Shown here: piece after piece, positions 7,051 to 17,567 of the stretch
How the letters are laid out: each line of letters opens with the position of its first letter
Position numbering within the stretch: the stretch's first letter is position 1
Origin: JAFEDN01 sp963712715
Lineage (GTDB): Bacteria; Pseudomonadota; Gammaproteobacteria; Coxiellales; Coxiellaceae
Assembly: GCA_963712715.1 (NCBI GenBank)
Contig: CAVQJI010000022.1
Coordinates: 3,251-67,250, forward strand
Direction: 5' to 3'
DNA length: 64,000 nucleotides
The notes under the pieces: generated by a model
Seen by the model: the letters and a program-made list of their open reading frames with translations, nothing else
The model's database searches: none
Told to the model about the DNA's origin: nothing
Translations under genes and position numbers: made by a program

Positions 7051-8854
7051 TTACGACGCTGCCTGAACGCGGCCTTCCACCAACGTCGTCCGCCCGCTCT
7101 TCTTCGACATTCGTGTAAAGAAGATTCCGCCATAGATGGCCCAAACCAGAGCCACGCCTAAGGCGAGAAGCGGCTCCATCTTCGTTCCGTAGCCCATGAA
7201 CGGTCCGACCACGTAAAAGATCATGCAAGCCAGATTCGCCAGCAGACCGAATATTGGGATCAGTAGATGCTCGAATGACTTTGAACTTGGGGTGATTGTG
7301 GTAGCAAACGATACAAGTGATGCAACTCAGCATGTACAGAAGGAACGTGCCGAAGTTCGAAGCCAGCGTTGTAGTCAGGAAAGTATTCGGCAACGCCGCC
7401 ATCTTGTCGTGCGTCGTGTAACCAAAGCTGGACCAGAAGCCGTGTGGCAATGCGGCAATAGCTGCGTCCGAGGGCGCGCCGCCATCGCCAAAAAACACCG
7501 CCACGGTAACGGATCCGACTACTGCGGAAATGATTGCCAGCGTCCAGATGGCTTTATGCGGGGTCAGGTTCCTGGAGTGAAGTGCCCCCATGGAATCCGG
7601 CAACTCTTTGTCTTTGCCCATTGCATAGGTGACACGTGCCCCAGTGTTAATGCAAGAGAGAGTTGTCCCGATCAGAGCGAGGAATACGGTCGCAGCCTCG
7701 GCCAGCATGAAGATTCGTCCGCGGCCAGTCCCGAACAGGGCATCGCCAACTACGATCATCATATCGCCTATGGGGGCTGAGGACGTGGCCGCGTAGCCAT
7801 TGGGATATCCGGTATTGAGGAAGTAGTTTGCGGCAAAGTATTCGAACAGGTAACAGAAGCAGCCTTGGACTAGCAGCGATGTGATGACCGCGATAGGCAC
7901 GTCTCGTTTGGCGTTTTTGGCCTCGCCTCCCATGGAGGTCACAGACTCGAATCCGACCAGAATCAAGATTGCGATGCAGGCTTGCACGAACATGAAGCCA
8001 AACTTATGGATACCGATGACGGAACCGGCGGTGGGATGGGAAACGAACGTGCCGGTGGAATCAGCATATGGGTAGTCGATCTTGAACGGAACTTGCTTCC
8101 CGGCGGCGTCAACTGCGCATTGAGGTGTGCCGTCGGCGGCGCGGACAATCGTGTCGGTTGCAGCGCCATTAACCATTGTCTTTGTCGTAGCAAACTCACA
8201 GCTGAATGCGGCGCTGGTTTGCTGATCGAACTGGAATGCCACGCTGCCCGGCGGATGGTTCATCCGGTAACCCAGGGCTACAACCGTGAACACCAGCAGG
8301 GCGCTAATCTGAATGACGTTAATGGCGATGTTCACAGATGTTGAGCCGTTTACGCCTCGGTGGGCAATATAGGCGATGGCGAACGAAAAGATGATGGCCA
8401 CCAGCATCATGAACATGGGGCCGGGATTCGAGGCGCTCATGAAATTTGGCCAAATTGTTCCCACCAAATATCCAGATATCACGCCTATCACGCCGACCAT
8501 CACGCCGGGATAAATCCAGTAATAGAGATGTGAACCCCATCCCACGATGAATTTTGCCAGCCTGGCATAGGGCCAAGCCGATTCATGGTTGAGGAAGGAT
8601 TGTTCGGCGAAATAATACGAGCTGCCGGTGCCGGGATACAGCTTTGACATTTCGGCGTAACAGACGGCGGTTGCCAAACACAATAAAGTCGCGAACAGGA
8701 TGCCAGCCCACATTGAGGGCGCGCTATTGCCCGCGGCCGCCTGTCCGGCATACGTCAGCCAAAGAAATGCGCCGGGTGCGATCAGCGCCATCGCGTTCAT
8801 CGTCAACCCAGTCAAACCCAGGGTTGGTTTCATTTCTACTGGAGCATCTGCCAT
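7051..8854 (-). CDS. APC-superfamily amino-acid permease, C-terminal frameshift
   Basis: This is a multi-spanning transporter of the amino acid-polyamine-organocation superfamily. The first helices carry GLTGLTMNAMALIAPGAFLW, and later helices include GFESVTSMGGEAKNAKRD, the family signature in helix 6/loop. An extended extracytoplasmic loop lies after the fifth helix. The frame shifts near 7280: the uninterrupted reading gives a non-hydrophobic tail, while the other frame restores two transmembrane helices (PIFGLLANLACMIFYVV and ALGVALVWAIYGGIFF) and a natural end VEGRVQAAS with a stop at 7051. I give the repaired extent. The substrate is not predictable beyond amino acids. Confidence 0.82.
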
Positions 8855-9058
8855 ATGACTTCTCCTTCGAAGTGGGATTCGGACGTCGTCGTCCGTCTTC
8901 TAGCTTGCGTACTTTTTCGTACTGGCGCGGGCCTAGGCTTGGGGATCGATCTTCCGACGCCCAAGCCAGACCCCGCATATCGTGAAACAACTTGTCTTTA
9001 TTGCGTCCTGCTAAAATGTGTAAATTACGCAGACCGCAATCCAAGTTCCGACGCACAG

Positions 9059-10356
9059 TTAAAACAGGAAGCCAGCTTCAATAGCGCCACGCGGTTGGTT
9101 TGTGGCTGTGCCGCTGCTACCGAAAGCGAAGCCAGGTGTGGTGCTGTTTGCGGCTACGATGGAGAAATCTCCCCGCACGAAGAAGGCGTCCTTGACATAA
9201 GTCGGGGTGATCGTGAATGAAAAGGCGTTGCTACCCGGATCATAGAGCAGGTTCGATCCGTGCTATTTGCGACGCTTCCATTTGACGTAATATATCCGGC
9301 CGGGCTGACAGCGGATATTCCGTGCTTCCAGTCTGAGGTAAGCAGCAGCGCGCCTCCACTCGTGGAAGCGCCCTGAGTTATACCGATGCTCGCATTCGTC
9401 GGTACGGTCGTGTTGCCTGGTAGTAGGATTGATCACCCAATGCCCCTTGCTGTAGGTGTAGAGGACCTCATAGATCTGGGAGTTGTTCTGATAGAGAGGT
9501 GTCCGCGAGGTACTCTTCGTACGCGCCAGCATTCCCGCCGGCGACAAATGCCAACGTATTTGCAGCGTTGACTGTGTAAGTAAGTGCACCAGTCAGCCAT
9601 GTGTAGCGATTAGAATAAACCGTCGTTCCAGCTGAATGCGAGGGCAAGCTTCTTGTGACTGTAATTGAGCTGGATGCCACGATTGACGGCGTTTTCCTCG
9701 ATTTCCAGAGAAGACCGCGCTCGATGTTCATATTTTCAAAATTTGGAAATATTACTTTCCGCCCCAATTAGCGTTGGCAGCGCGCCGATCTCTACGTTGA
9801 AATTTCCCTTAACCAGCTTAAGGAAACCTTGCGGGAACGGACCATAGATGTTTTCCACGGTTTGGCCAGTCGTGAGCATTGGCGCCTCCGAGAGCTGGTA
9901 GGTTCTGTAGGCGCCACCCTAAGGTAGAACTGCCACCACCCGGTGGTCTTTTGGATAAAGACCTGAGCATTGCTGACATCCCAATGCGTAGCAGAATCGC
10001 CCGGGAAGGCGTTGCTTCAGTCGACATGAGGCCGCTCAGAATGCCCGTGACCTCTATCTTTCCAAATGGGCCCGCTGGGATTTCGTGAGGAATGGCCGTT
10101 TTGCTAGAGGCCCAGCCATCGCTGGCGTAGGAAGAGGTGCCGGCGCGGCCGGAGCTGCTGCCGCCGGGGCTGCTGCCGGTGCAGCCGGGGGAGTGGAAGC
10201 TGGCATGGTCTCGGGAGTCGGGTCGGAGTCTGACCGAAACAGGGGAACGCCGCAAATGCCACAAACAAAACGCCAAGAAAACACCACCGTTTGAGCAAGA
10301 GCGATCGACTTTCGTGTTGTAAACCGTATAGTCGCCATTCGCGAAGCACCTATCAT
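9059..10356 (-). pseudogene. Outer-membrane porin (beta-barrel), multiply frameshifted
   Basis: Fragments in all three minus frames can be chained: a signal peptide and an Ala/Pro-rich linker (10356 to about 10120), IPAGPFGKIEVTGILSGL (about 10060), FIQKTTGWWQFYLRVGAY (near 9950), LKLVKGNFNVEIGALPTLIG (near 9790), FENMNIERGLLW, SNRYTWLTGALTYTVN (near 9580), and a C-terminus GAIEAGFLF ending in Phe at the stop 9059-9061. This order matches the acidobacterial outer-membrane porin family I recall. At least five indels would be needed, the worst density in the window. Either the gene is dead or read accuracy is poor here. Confidence 0.65.
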
Positions 10357-10368
10357 GTCGTTCTTCAA

Positions 10369-11165
10369 TGTGGCTCCTTAATTGTGCGTTTTTCTAATTC
10401 CTTGATTTTTGTGGCTCGCATTGTTCAACTAAATCGCATACGTATTTGTGGACGAGTTCTGCGCCCCAAGTCATCAGTCCCAAAAATAGAGATGGCGGAC
10501 AACTGAAACCAGAACGCGCCGAGAAAATCCTCTCAATCTTCTTGATGTGCAGGTCTTGAGCTGCCCGCGAAGTGATCGGACTTTATTTGGTTTGACAGCG
10601 GGTCGTCCAATTGATTGTTTTTTTGACGGACATTAAAAATACTTTGAAAAGAAAAATCTATGGGTCGCATAAGCGGAGACGTTAGCTGCTGAAAGCAAAG
10701 GGTATGAGAAGTACCGTGTCGGCAAAACGCAACGAAGTTTGAATCAGGGAAATCTCAATTCGTGATGGCGGGCGAGAAAGGTTGGCCGCCAGTGGGTGCG
10801 GTTTGCTTACCACACGGGAAACTTCGGAACTTTGTTCCGCAGGGCCGACGAGGGTGAGCCGAATCTGTGTTGCAACGCTCTTTCGCCCTTCCAGGGCTTG
10901 CTGACTTCCCACTTTCTACCCCGGGGCTTACGCCCCTTCGACAAGCTCAGGGCAGGCTCTGGGCTGCACTCTCGCGCCGCTTCGCGGCTATCTCAGATTT
11001 CTCAGGGAGGTTACTGCGATTACTATGGTGGTTCTATTCCCTTTCGTATGATTGGCGACCCCTCCCCCCGCCTATAATTGAGCCACTCTGGTAGGGATTC
11101 TCTTCAGGTTGCAGGTAGGTAGCTGTGGAGGTGTGTTTTCGCCTCCTGGGAGTAGTCAGTTTGCC
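10369..11165. other. Gene-free interval
   Basis: About 800 bases with no frame that looks coding on either strand. A CTTCGACAAGCTCAGG repeat lies at 10937-10952, a short dispersed motif found in many bacteria. The AT-rich stretch at 10620-10660 and the TATAAT-like CCTATAATTG at 11071-11080 could be promoter elements for the transglycosylase gene, but nothing is decisive. Confidence 0.4.
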
Positions 11166-12011
11166 ATGAAAAAACGCCTGCAACTCGCCCTGATGGCCAG
11201 TTCCGTAACCGCGACCTTCCTTTCTGCCACACCCTTCGTGCAGGCGCAAACCCTTGCCCCGGAAAGCATTACTGCTACTACGGACGATAGCGGCCACAAA
11301 GTGTACGTGAACGATTCGGTTCAAATGCCCGCAGCAAAACGCTCACGAGTGTCTACGGCGCGGCAAAGCTCGTTGGTTTACTGGAGCGTCACGTGCCACT
11401 GCCTGAAGCCCGTTCCGGCGGCAAATGTTCGTGCTGTCCGTTCGGCTGCGGATGAGGTGAAGCAGATTCTCGCAAATGGCTCTGGGAATTCGACTTCCCC
11501 AGTCAATTCCAGAACTCCGGAGAAGAGCCTTTACAGAGCAGGAAATCGACGCTGCCATCGACCAGTCGGCGCGTCAGCACGATGTGGACCCAACCTTGGT
11601 AAGGGCTGTCATCAAGGTGGAATCGAACTTCAATCCTAACGCCGTGTCTTCCAAGGGAGCGATGGGGTTGATGCAGCTTATGCCACAGACCGCGCGCGAA
11701 TTGAACGTCAGCAATCCCTTCGACCCGCAACAAAACGTCGATGCCGGGGTTCGCCATTTGAAGCACCTGATGGAGAGTTACGGAGGCGACGTGAAACTGA
11801 CATTGGCCGCCTACAACGCGGGTGCGGCGCGGTGGCGAGAAGCGCTGGAATACCGAATTTCCCGGAGACTCGCAATTACGTAAACCGGATCTCGAACTTA
11901 TATTACGGCGGTCCCGGAGCTATTTCGCGGACTTTGCGTACGCCGGCATTTTCGCCGGTGCATGTGGAGCGGGATGCGAGAGGCGTTCTTTACATTAGCA
12001 ATACTGACTGA
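11166..12011 (+). pseudogene. Secreted lytic transglycosylase (SLT domain), frameshifted
   Basis: It starts at ATG 11166 with a signal peptide (RLQLALMASSVTATFLSA, cleavage near VQAQT). The middle (11340-11480) must change frame to reach the SLT domain: FTEQEIDAAIDQSARQHDVD, then AVIKVESNFNPNAVS with the catalytic Glu, MGLMQLMPQTARELN, and KLTLAAYNAG. A further shift near 11825 leads to ETRNYVNRISNLYYGG and the C-terminus YISNTD, stop at 12009-12011. The enzyme cleaves the MurNAc-GlcNAc bond of peptidoglycan in the periplasm. The downstream amidase gene begins immediately, so the two probably form a cell-wall hydrolase operon. Confidence 0.8.
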
Positions 12012-14146
12012 TTGGCACAGGTTCGAACGCGATTACGGGCCAAAGCATTGAAGAGACATAACATAGGCGACCGCGCGCTGCGCTGGAGTGCGGCTTTGCT
12101 GTTTGCGTTGCCGTCCTTGACGGCCTTCGCGAACGCGCATCGATCCGATACCTGGGCTCACGCCCAGTTTGCGATTGCCGAAGGCAAGCGTGAAGCGCTG
12201 GCAGGAAGCCCCGTTGAGCGGCAAACGCGTCGCCAATACCAGGACGTTATCGACTCCTATCGCCGAGTTTACTGTGGCTCGCCAACCTCGACCAAAGCTG
12301 ACGCCAGTGTGACTGCGGTTGCGGAAGTAATGATGGAAATGGGGCGGCGTTTTCATGACGCTACCGCGCTGCGAGGTGCTATCAGCGAATTTGAATTCCT
12401 CCGTCAGGAATATCCTGGGAGCAAATATCGCTTCGAAGCTCTGTTTACGATCGGACAAATCTACGAAGACGATCTGAATGATAGCGGATCGCGCGCGGGA
12501 TACTCTGGAGGACTTTCTGCGGCGGTATCCCCGCAATCATCTTGCCGATGATGCGCGAACGGCGCTCGCGAAGCTCGCCTCACAGCATATCCCATCGAAG
12601 ATGAAAGATTCGGAAACGAATACGCTTTCCTCTAACGACACAGCTTCAAAAGACGGCGTAAACGACCCCTCTCTAGCCGGTCGAGGCGCGACAGAACCGC
12701 AAAAATTGGCGCACGTAACTGGAATCCGCCACTGGTCGCGTCCTGGCCACACAATGGTGGCGATCGACCTCGATCAGGAAGTTATTCTCTCCTCGCAACG
12801 GCTCGAAAGTCCGGACCGCATCTTCTTCGATCTGGACGCAAAACTGGCGCGGAGCCTGTCCGGCAAAATCGTCGATGTGAACGACGATTTGCTGAAGAGA
12901 ATTCGAGTTGCGCAATTCAAGTCTCAACGGGCGCGGATTGTCTTAGAGGTCGGGGAACACTCGGACTTTAGCTGCTCAGTTGAAACGAATCCAGAACGGC
13001 TGGTGATTGATCTTAGAAACAGCGATTTGAGCAATAGGGACCTCAAAAACAATCAGGTCCAAACATCGGGGCTGCAGGATAAGGACGTTCAGGCTGTGGC
13101 GATTCCGTCGCAGGATAGCCATAATTCGACGGACTCAGAGGCCTCAAGATCGCCGTTTCGCCCGCAGGTCCTGCCGTGCCAACCAAGAGAATCGTCGAAG
13201 CCGACGACGATGATGCGGACGTCGGAGCTATGGCAAGCCTGGAAACGACCGCGCTACAGGCGTCAAAGAGAAAGACAACAATTAAGAAGATGGACGCGAC
13301 AGAGTCCGTGACTATCGCTCCTCCATCTCGGCCAATGGCGGCTGCGGATCGCCAAAAGTCGCGGCAACTGAATGTACGTGAGGCTCAGCCCACAGCAAGC
13401 GGCGACCGTTCCTTGATCCGCGCCTTGGGGTTAAAGATTGGGAAAATCGTGATCGATCCGGGGCATGGTGGTCATGACACTGGAACCATTGGTCCCAACT
13501 CTCTGGAGGAAAGGACCTGGTGCTTGACGTCAGTAAGCGACTGGGTAAGCTGCTTGAATCCCGGTTGGGTGCCGAGGTGGTCTATACGCGCAAAGACGAT
13601 ACCTTTATTCCGCTCGAGACTCGTACCGCAATCGCAAATCAGGAGCAAGCTGACTTATTTGTTTCGATTCACGCCAATTCCAGCCGTGACCCCGACGCCA
13701 GAGGCGTCGAGACCTACTATTTGAATTTCAGCTCGTCGCCGGACGCTCTGGAGGTTGCAGCCCGTGAAAATGCGGTCTCGGAGACATCAATTCATGAACT
13801 TCAAGATTTGGTGAAGCAGATCGCACTTAAAGAAAAGATAGAAGAGTCGCGAGAGTTTGCCGCTGACGTCCAACAGGAGCTGCACAGTGGATTAGCGGCG
13901 AAAAACCCGGGCCTTCGGGATCGCGGGGTAAAGAAGGCGCCCTTTATCGTGCTGATTGGAGCCAACATGCCGTCTATCCTTGCGGAGATTTCCTTCGTGA
14001 GCAATCCCGGCGACGAGCGGCGACTGGAAACTCAGGCCTATCGGCAGAAAATTGCGGAATCCCTCTATCGCGGCATCTCCAAGTATGTCAACGGATTGAG
14101 CGGCGTGAAAGTCGCCAGCAAGATCGAGAAGACTTCCGGACAATAG
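12012..14146 (+). pseudogene. N-acetylmuramoyl-L-alanine amidase with AMIN domain, frameshifted
   Basis: Pieces in order: a signal-like segment and TPR-like helices (SEFEFLRQEYPGSKYRFEAL; 12012 to about 12475), more helices (LEDFLRRYPRNHLADDA), an AMIN domain (HTMVAIDLDQEVILSS to ERLVIDLRNSDL; about 12740-13030), a Lys/Ala-rich linker, and an Amidase_3 domain opening with IVIDPGHGGHDTG (His ligand). After another shift near 13515 it continues DVSKRLGKLLESRLG, LFVSIHANSS (His ligand), and ILAEISFVSNPGDERRL with the catalytic Glu. It would cut the MurNAc-L-Ala bond. Three frameshifts separate otherwise well-conserved domains. The true start is uncertain (TTG 12012 directly after the previous stop). 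Confidence 0.82.
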
Positions 14147-14327
14147 CGATTATCAGCAGGGATCGAAAAACCATAAACCACTAAGGACACGAAGGAGCAC
14201 GAAGTCCTTAGTCCCGGGTTTCCTTTGTGTATCTTTGTATCCTTGTTGGTTGAACCTGTATTGAGGCCGCCTGGAAACTTTAACCGCGATTGAGTAGTCT
14301 AATTCTTGGGGGCTTTTGCCCTTTTTC

Positions 14328-15467
14328 ATGAACATCCTCAGATTTGTCCTCATCGCTGTCATTCTAGCCAGTTCGCTTGCTCGGGCCGCCGACGCCAAGC
14401 CTCACCCCATTCTCCCGACGGAATTTGCAGGTTGGACTCTCGAAGGCAAGGTGCAAGTCAGTAAAGACCCCACGGTCGCCGATCCGGTGAATGCGGCGGT
14501 GCTAAAGGAATACGGCTTCAGCGATTTTAATTCCGCAGTCTATCGCCGAGATGACGGCCGCAAGTTGACGGTAAAAGCGGCTCACTTCCAAGACGCAAGC
14601 GGAGCGTACGGCGCGTTGACTTACTACAAAATTCCGCAGATGCAGAATGAAAAAATCGGGGATCAGGGTGCTTCGTTTAATGAGCGAGTCCTGTTTTACC
14701 GGGGAAATATTCTGGTAGATGCAGTATTCGATAAGCTCTCGGCGATGTCGGCAGCGGAGTTGCGGGATTTGGCAGCGGTGCTTCCGCCTCCTCCGGGAAA
14801 CGCTGGAGGGCTGCCGGGGCTTCCCGCGTACTTGCCCACGCAGAACTACGCGAAGAACACGGCGAAGTATGTAGTCGGTCCCGCCGCCCTCGACAAAGTC
14901 GGCGCTCCGATTAGCGCTCTGCTCGTGGATTTCAATGCCGGCGCCGAGGCTGTGCTTGGAGATTACAACACTCCGGGTGGTGTAGCGCGTCTTTTGCTGG
15001 TTTCTTATCCCACACCTCAAATTGCGACGGAGCATCTGCGCCGGATTGATGCTGCCAAGCAGCAAACTGCGCAGGGACCGGCGGCGTTGGATCCGCTCAC
15101 AACTTTCGATAAGCGCACAGGACCGATCATAGCTGTGGTCAGCGGGCCAATTTCGCAGAGTGAGGCGAAGTCCCTGCTTGCCTCCGTGAACTACGAGGCC
15201 GACGTTACGTGGAATGAAAATACATATCTCGCCAGAAGAAATGATCCCGCGAACTTTATCGTGAACGTGATCTATCTTTGCGCGATTATCGGCGGGTTTG
15301 CGATCATCTCGGGCGTCGCATTCGGCGGGATTCGCATATTAACCAAGCGGTTTTTTCCCGATCGGCTCTTCGACAGTCCAGAGATGGGGTTGATATCACT
15401 CCACCTGTCCGGGGAAGGGCCGGTGGCCAGTCCTGCGAGCGTAAGTCCTTCAATTAAGGCTCTTTAG
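14328..15467 (+). CDS. DUF6599-like secreted/membrane protein
   Basis: The 379-residue protein has an N-terminal signal peptide (LRFVLIAVILASSLARAADA) and, near the C-terminus, one strong transmembrane helix (FIVNVIYLCAIIGGFAIISG) followed by a basic cytoplasmic tail. The body (FAGWTLEGKVQVSKDP; YRRDDGRKLTVKAAHFQDASGAY) matches an acidobacterial family that I recall as DUF6599. Function unknown. I chose ATG 14328 because it starts the signal peptide directly. The upstream TTG adds only four residues. The frame is intact over its full length. Confidence 0.75.
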   Translation: MNILRFVLIAVILASSLARAADAKPHPILPTEFAGWTLEGKVQVSKDPTVADPVNAAVLKEYGFSDFNSAVYRRDDGRKLTVKAAHFQDASGAYGALTYYKIPQMQNEKIGDQGASFNERVLFYRGNILVDAVFDKLSAMSAAELRDLAAVLPPPPGNAGGLPGLPAYLPTQNYAKNTAKYVVGPAALDKVGAPISALLVDFNAGAEAVLGDYNTPGGVARLLLVSYPTPQIATEHLRRIDAAKQQTAQGPAALDPLTTFDKRTGPIIAVVSGPISQSEAKSLLASVNYEADVTWNENTYLARRNDPANFIVNVIYLCAIIGGFAIISGVAFGGIRILTKRFFPDRLFDSPEMGLISLHLSGEGPVASPASVSPSIKAL

Positions 15468-15654
15468 GCTTACATTGCCGTTTTCAGTCTCACAATGAAG
15501 CACTTGCTCCGGCTGTTGACGCTATTTGTAAACTATTGAAAATAAAGGTATTTATTTCACAAAAATTCCTTGACACCCCCTTTTTAGACCCATAAGATTT
15601 CGCCAGAAAGTTTTGACGGTAATCCTCCGTTGGAACTATTCTCCCTTGAAAGAG

Positions 15655-15684
15655 AAGGTCGCCCATGTTGCCGGGCGGCCTTTT
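15655..15684 (+). terminator. Intrinsic terminator-like hairpin
   Basis: AAGGTCGCCC pairs with GGGCGGCCTT across an 8-base loop and ends in TTTT. It lies about 190 bases after the DUF6599-like gene and is nearly symmetric, so it may also serve the opposing regulator gene. The rest of 15,468-15,746 shows no gene. Confidence 0.5.
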
Positions 15685-15746
15685 CAGTTTGGGACTCTTT
15701 GGATGAAGGCTTGGGTAGATAGATGTTGCTTGCAAACGTCTTGCGG

Positions 15747-16945
15747 TTAGGAGGCACAGGTCACGCGTAAAATGCAGACGCAGCAAGCTGCGTTTCTACC
15801 GGCATTCAGGGGTGGGTTTCTTCTCTCGCGGCGGTGCTTCGGGATATCGATTCCCAATTGTTCCGCTTTCTTATACAGATGACTTCGCTCCAACCCCAGC
15901 GCCTTTGCGGCATTGGTGATGTGAAAATTATTTCTCTTTAGCTCCGCGATTATCGTCTGGCGTTCGAAATCCTGCACTCGATCGGCCAACGAACCGGTTG
16001 TTCGCCCTGAGGTGCGTGAGTCTGCCGCAGATGTGGGGAGCGCCGCGGTCACCGTATCGACCGATACTTCACGATCGCTGGTCAGCAACATCAATCGCTC
16101 GACTACGTTTCGCGGTTCACGAAGATTTCCGGGCCAAGGATAAGCCGCGAGCGCATGAAGTGCCTCCGGGGTGAAGGAGATTGGCTTCCAGGTGTTTTGA
16201 GCGCAGACTTGCCGGGCGAAATGCTCCACTAAGGCGGGAATATCATCTAGTCGCTCACGCAACGGAGGCAGGATGAGCGGAAAGACGAAAACGCGATGAA
16301 ACAGATCCTGACGGAACCGTCCTTCGCGCACCAACGCTTCTAAATTTCGATGGGTCGCGACCAGCACGCGGACGTCTACTGGTATTGGCTTGCTGGCCCC
16401 TATACGCTCAACTTCTCCTTCTTCCAGCACGCGTAACAGCTTTGCCTGCATGGAAAGGGGCATGTCACCGATTTCATCCAGGAAAAAGGTTCCGTCATTG
16501 GCCTGTTCGAATTTTCCTATGTGGCGGTTGGCAGCGCTGGTAAATGATCCCTTCTCATGACCGAAAAGTTCGGACTCGATAAGTTCAGCGGGAACTGCGG
16601 CGCAGTTTAGGGTTACAAAAGGGCCAGATGCGCGAGGACTTCGCTCATGCAGCGTGCGCGCGATTAGTTCTTTACCGGTCCCGGTTTCTCCTAGTGATGC
16701 ATACACGCGTCTCACTTGCTGCAACCCGCTCTACCTGCGCCATAATTTTTCGCATGGTGTCGCCAGTCCATATGATTTCGTGCTTTCCCAAACGCTGCCG
16801 CAGTTGCCGATTTTCAGATTCCAGATGCTGAAGTTTGAGCGCATTTTCAACTGTGAGCAGCAGCCGGTCGGTGGAGATTGGTTTTTCCAGGAAGTCGATT
16901 GCCCCGAGGCGGGTCGCGCGAACCGCCATCTCGATATTCGCCACC
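15747..16945 (-). pseudogene. NtrC-family sigma-54 response regulator, truncated and frameshifted
   Basis: The C-terminal 320 residues hold the sigma-54 AAA+ domain: GETGTGKELIART (Walker A), the GHEKGSFTSA loop (GAFTGA equivalent), FFLDEIGDM (Walker B), then a Fis-type helix-turn-helix ending ITNAAKALGLERSHLYKK. In another frame upstream are the last third of a receiver domain (AVRATRLGAIDFLEKP, with the conserved Lys) and a linker helix. The frame break lies near 16,705, inside the segment before Walker A. The receiver's first two thirds, including the phospho-acceptor Asp, are missing because the sequence changes to an unrelated gene near 16,945. FLEKPISTDRLL resembles NtrX. REVxNVVERL, usual in this family, reads REPRNVVERL here. 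Confidence 0.85.
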
Positions 16946-16955
16946 ACGGGCGTGC
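16935..16955. other. Junction 1: NtrC gene to hemolysin III gene
   Basis: Receiver-domain sequence on the minus strand (NIEMAVRATRLG) stops being family-like at about this point, and plus-strand hemolysin III sequence (GVPLPRWVTVVLYI) begins within the same 20 bases. Neither gene has its other part. This is a breakpoint inside two genes at once. Confidence 0.8.
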
Positions 16956-17233
16956 CACTGCCGCGCTGGGTGACCGTGGTGCTGTACATCTCCGTGGCCT
17001 GCACGGTCGTGTTCTTCCTGCCGGCGCTTGCCGACCGCATCCATGCAAGCGGCGTGATCACGCTTCTCGTCGGAGGCGCGCTGTATTCAGCTGGAGCCGT
17101 TGTCTATGCCGTGAAATGGCCTCGTCTTTGGCCCAGCGTCTTCGGCTACCACGAGGTGTTCCATGTCTTTGTGATTGCAGCCACCGCGGTCTACTTTGTA
17201 TTCATCACGGCGACGGTCGCGGTGGCACGGTAG
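16947..17233 (+). pseudogene. Hemolysin III family membrane protein, 3' fragment
   Basis: About 95 C-terminal residues of a hemolysin III / PAQR-like membrane protein: LPRWVTVVLYISVACTVVFF (helix), LLVGGALYSAGAVVYAV (the family's GG-x-x-Y-x-x-G helix), GYHEVFHVFVIAATAVYFVF with the conserved HExFH motif, and a stop at 17231-17233. The family normally has about seven helices and 200 or more residues. The N-terminal helices are absent because the sequence changes to the NtrC-type gene at about 16,945. Codons are strongly GC-rich, unlike the sequence from 17.5 kb onward. It probably belongs to a third source genome. Confidence 0.75.
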
Positions 17234-17234
17234 G

Positions 17235-17363
17235 TCAGCAGCGGGGGGCGTGGGCCGAAGGCAGTTCTTGCGCGAGTTCGAGCGAGACGCTGCCGGCGTC
17301 GATACACGTCCTCCCGTCGACTTTGTCGGGAGCCATGCTACCGAGCGAGAGGTGCAAAGGCAT
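17235..17363 (-). CDS. Possible small ORF or gene tail, convergent with the hemolysin III fragment
   Basis: A 42-codon minus frame (MPLHLSLGSMAPDKVDG to SAHAPRC) ends two bases past the hemolysin III stop. It uses GC-rich third positions like the hemolysin fragment. No ribosome-binding site or family is recognisable. It may be a small gene or chance. Confidence 0.22.
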   Translation of the reverse strand: MPLHLSLGSMAPDKVDGRTCIDAGSVSLELAQELPSAHAPRC

Positions 17364-17567
17364 ATGCACACCTGATGCAATAAATCACGGTTCAGCGACA
17401 CCACGCCCGCGTACTATCAGCCTGCGCGACCCTGGAACAAATGTCTAGACGTTATCCCCAGGGACGATGGTTTTCGATGCTCTTCGGCGTAATGGTTCTG
17501 ATCGTAAATCCTTAAACTGACGCCTGCGATCAAGCCGCGGGATGACGAGTTAAGTTGTCGCCGAAAG
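17364..17567. other. Junction 2 zone: GC-rich fragment to Legionellales genome
   Basis: No gene. Within it, CTTAAACTGACGCCTGCGATC followed by AAGCCGCGGGATGACG (about 17,512-17,547) is a diverged copy of the hairpin arm at 48,980-49,013, so the gammaproteobacterial genome has already begun by about 17,510. The switch from the GC-rich segment lies between about 17,365 and 17,510. Confidence 0.6.

Noticed and set aside
8855..9220. Plus-strand frame of 121 codons between permease and porin
   Set aside because: It overlaps the porin C-terminus on the opposite strand and has no family-like sequence or ribosome-binding site.
10930..10960. CTTCGACAAGCTCAGG as a regulatory site
   Set aside because: It is a very common dispersed motif in many bacteria and has no gene-specific position here.
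17087..17404. Minus-strand frame of 105 codons over the hemolysin III fragment
   Set aside because: It is antisense to a clear family match and its composition is random. Only the 42-codon frame ending at 17,235 is kept, at low confidence.
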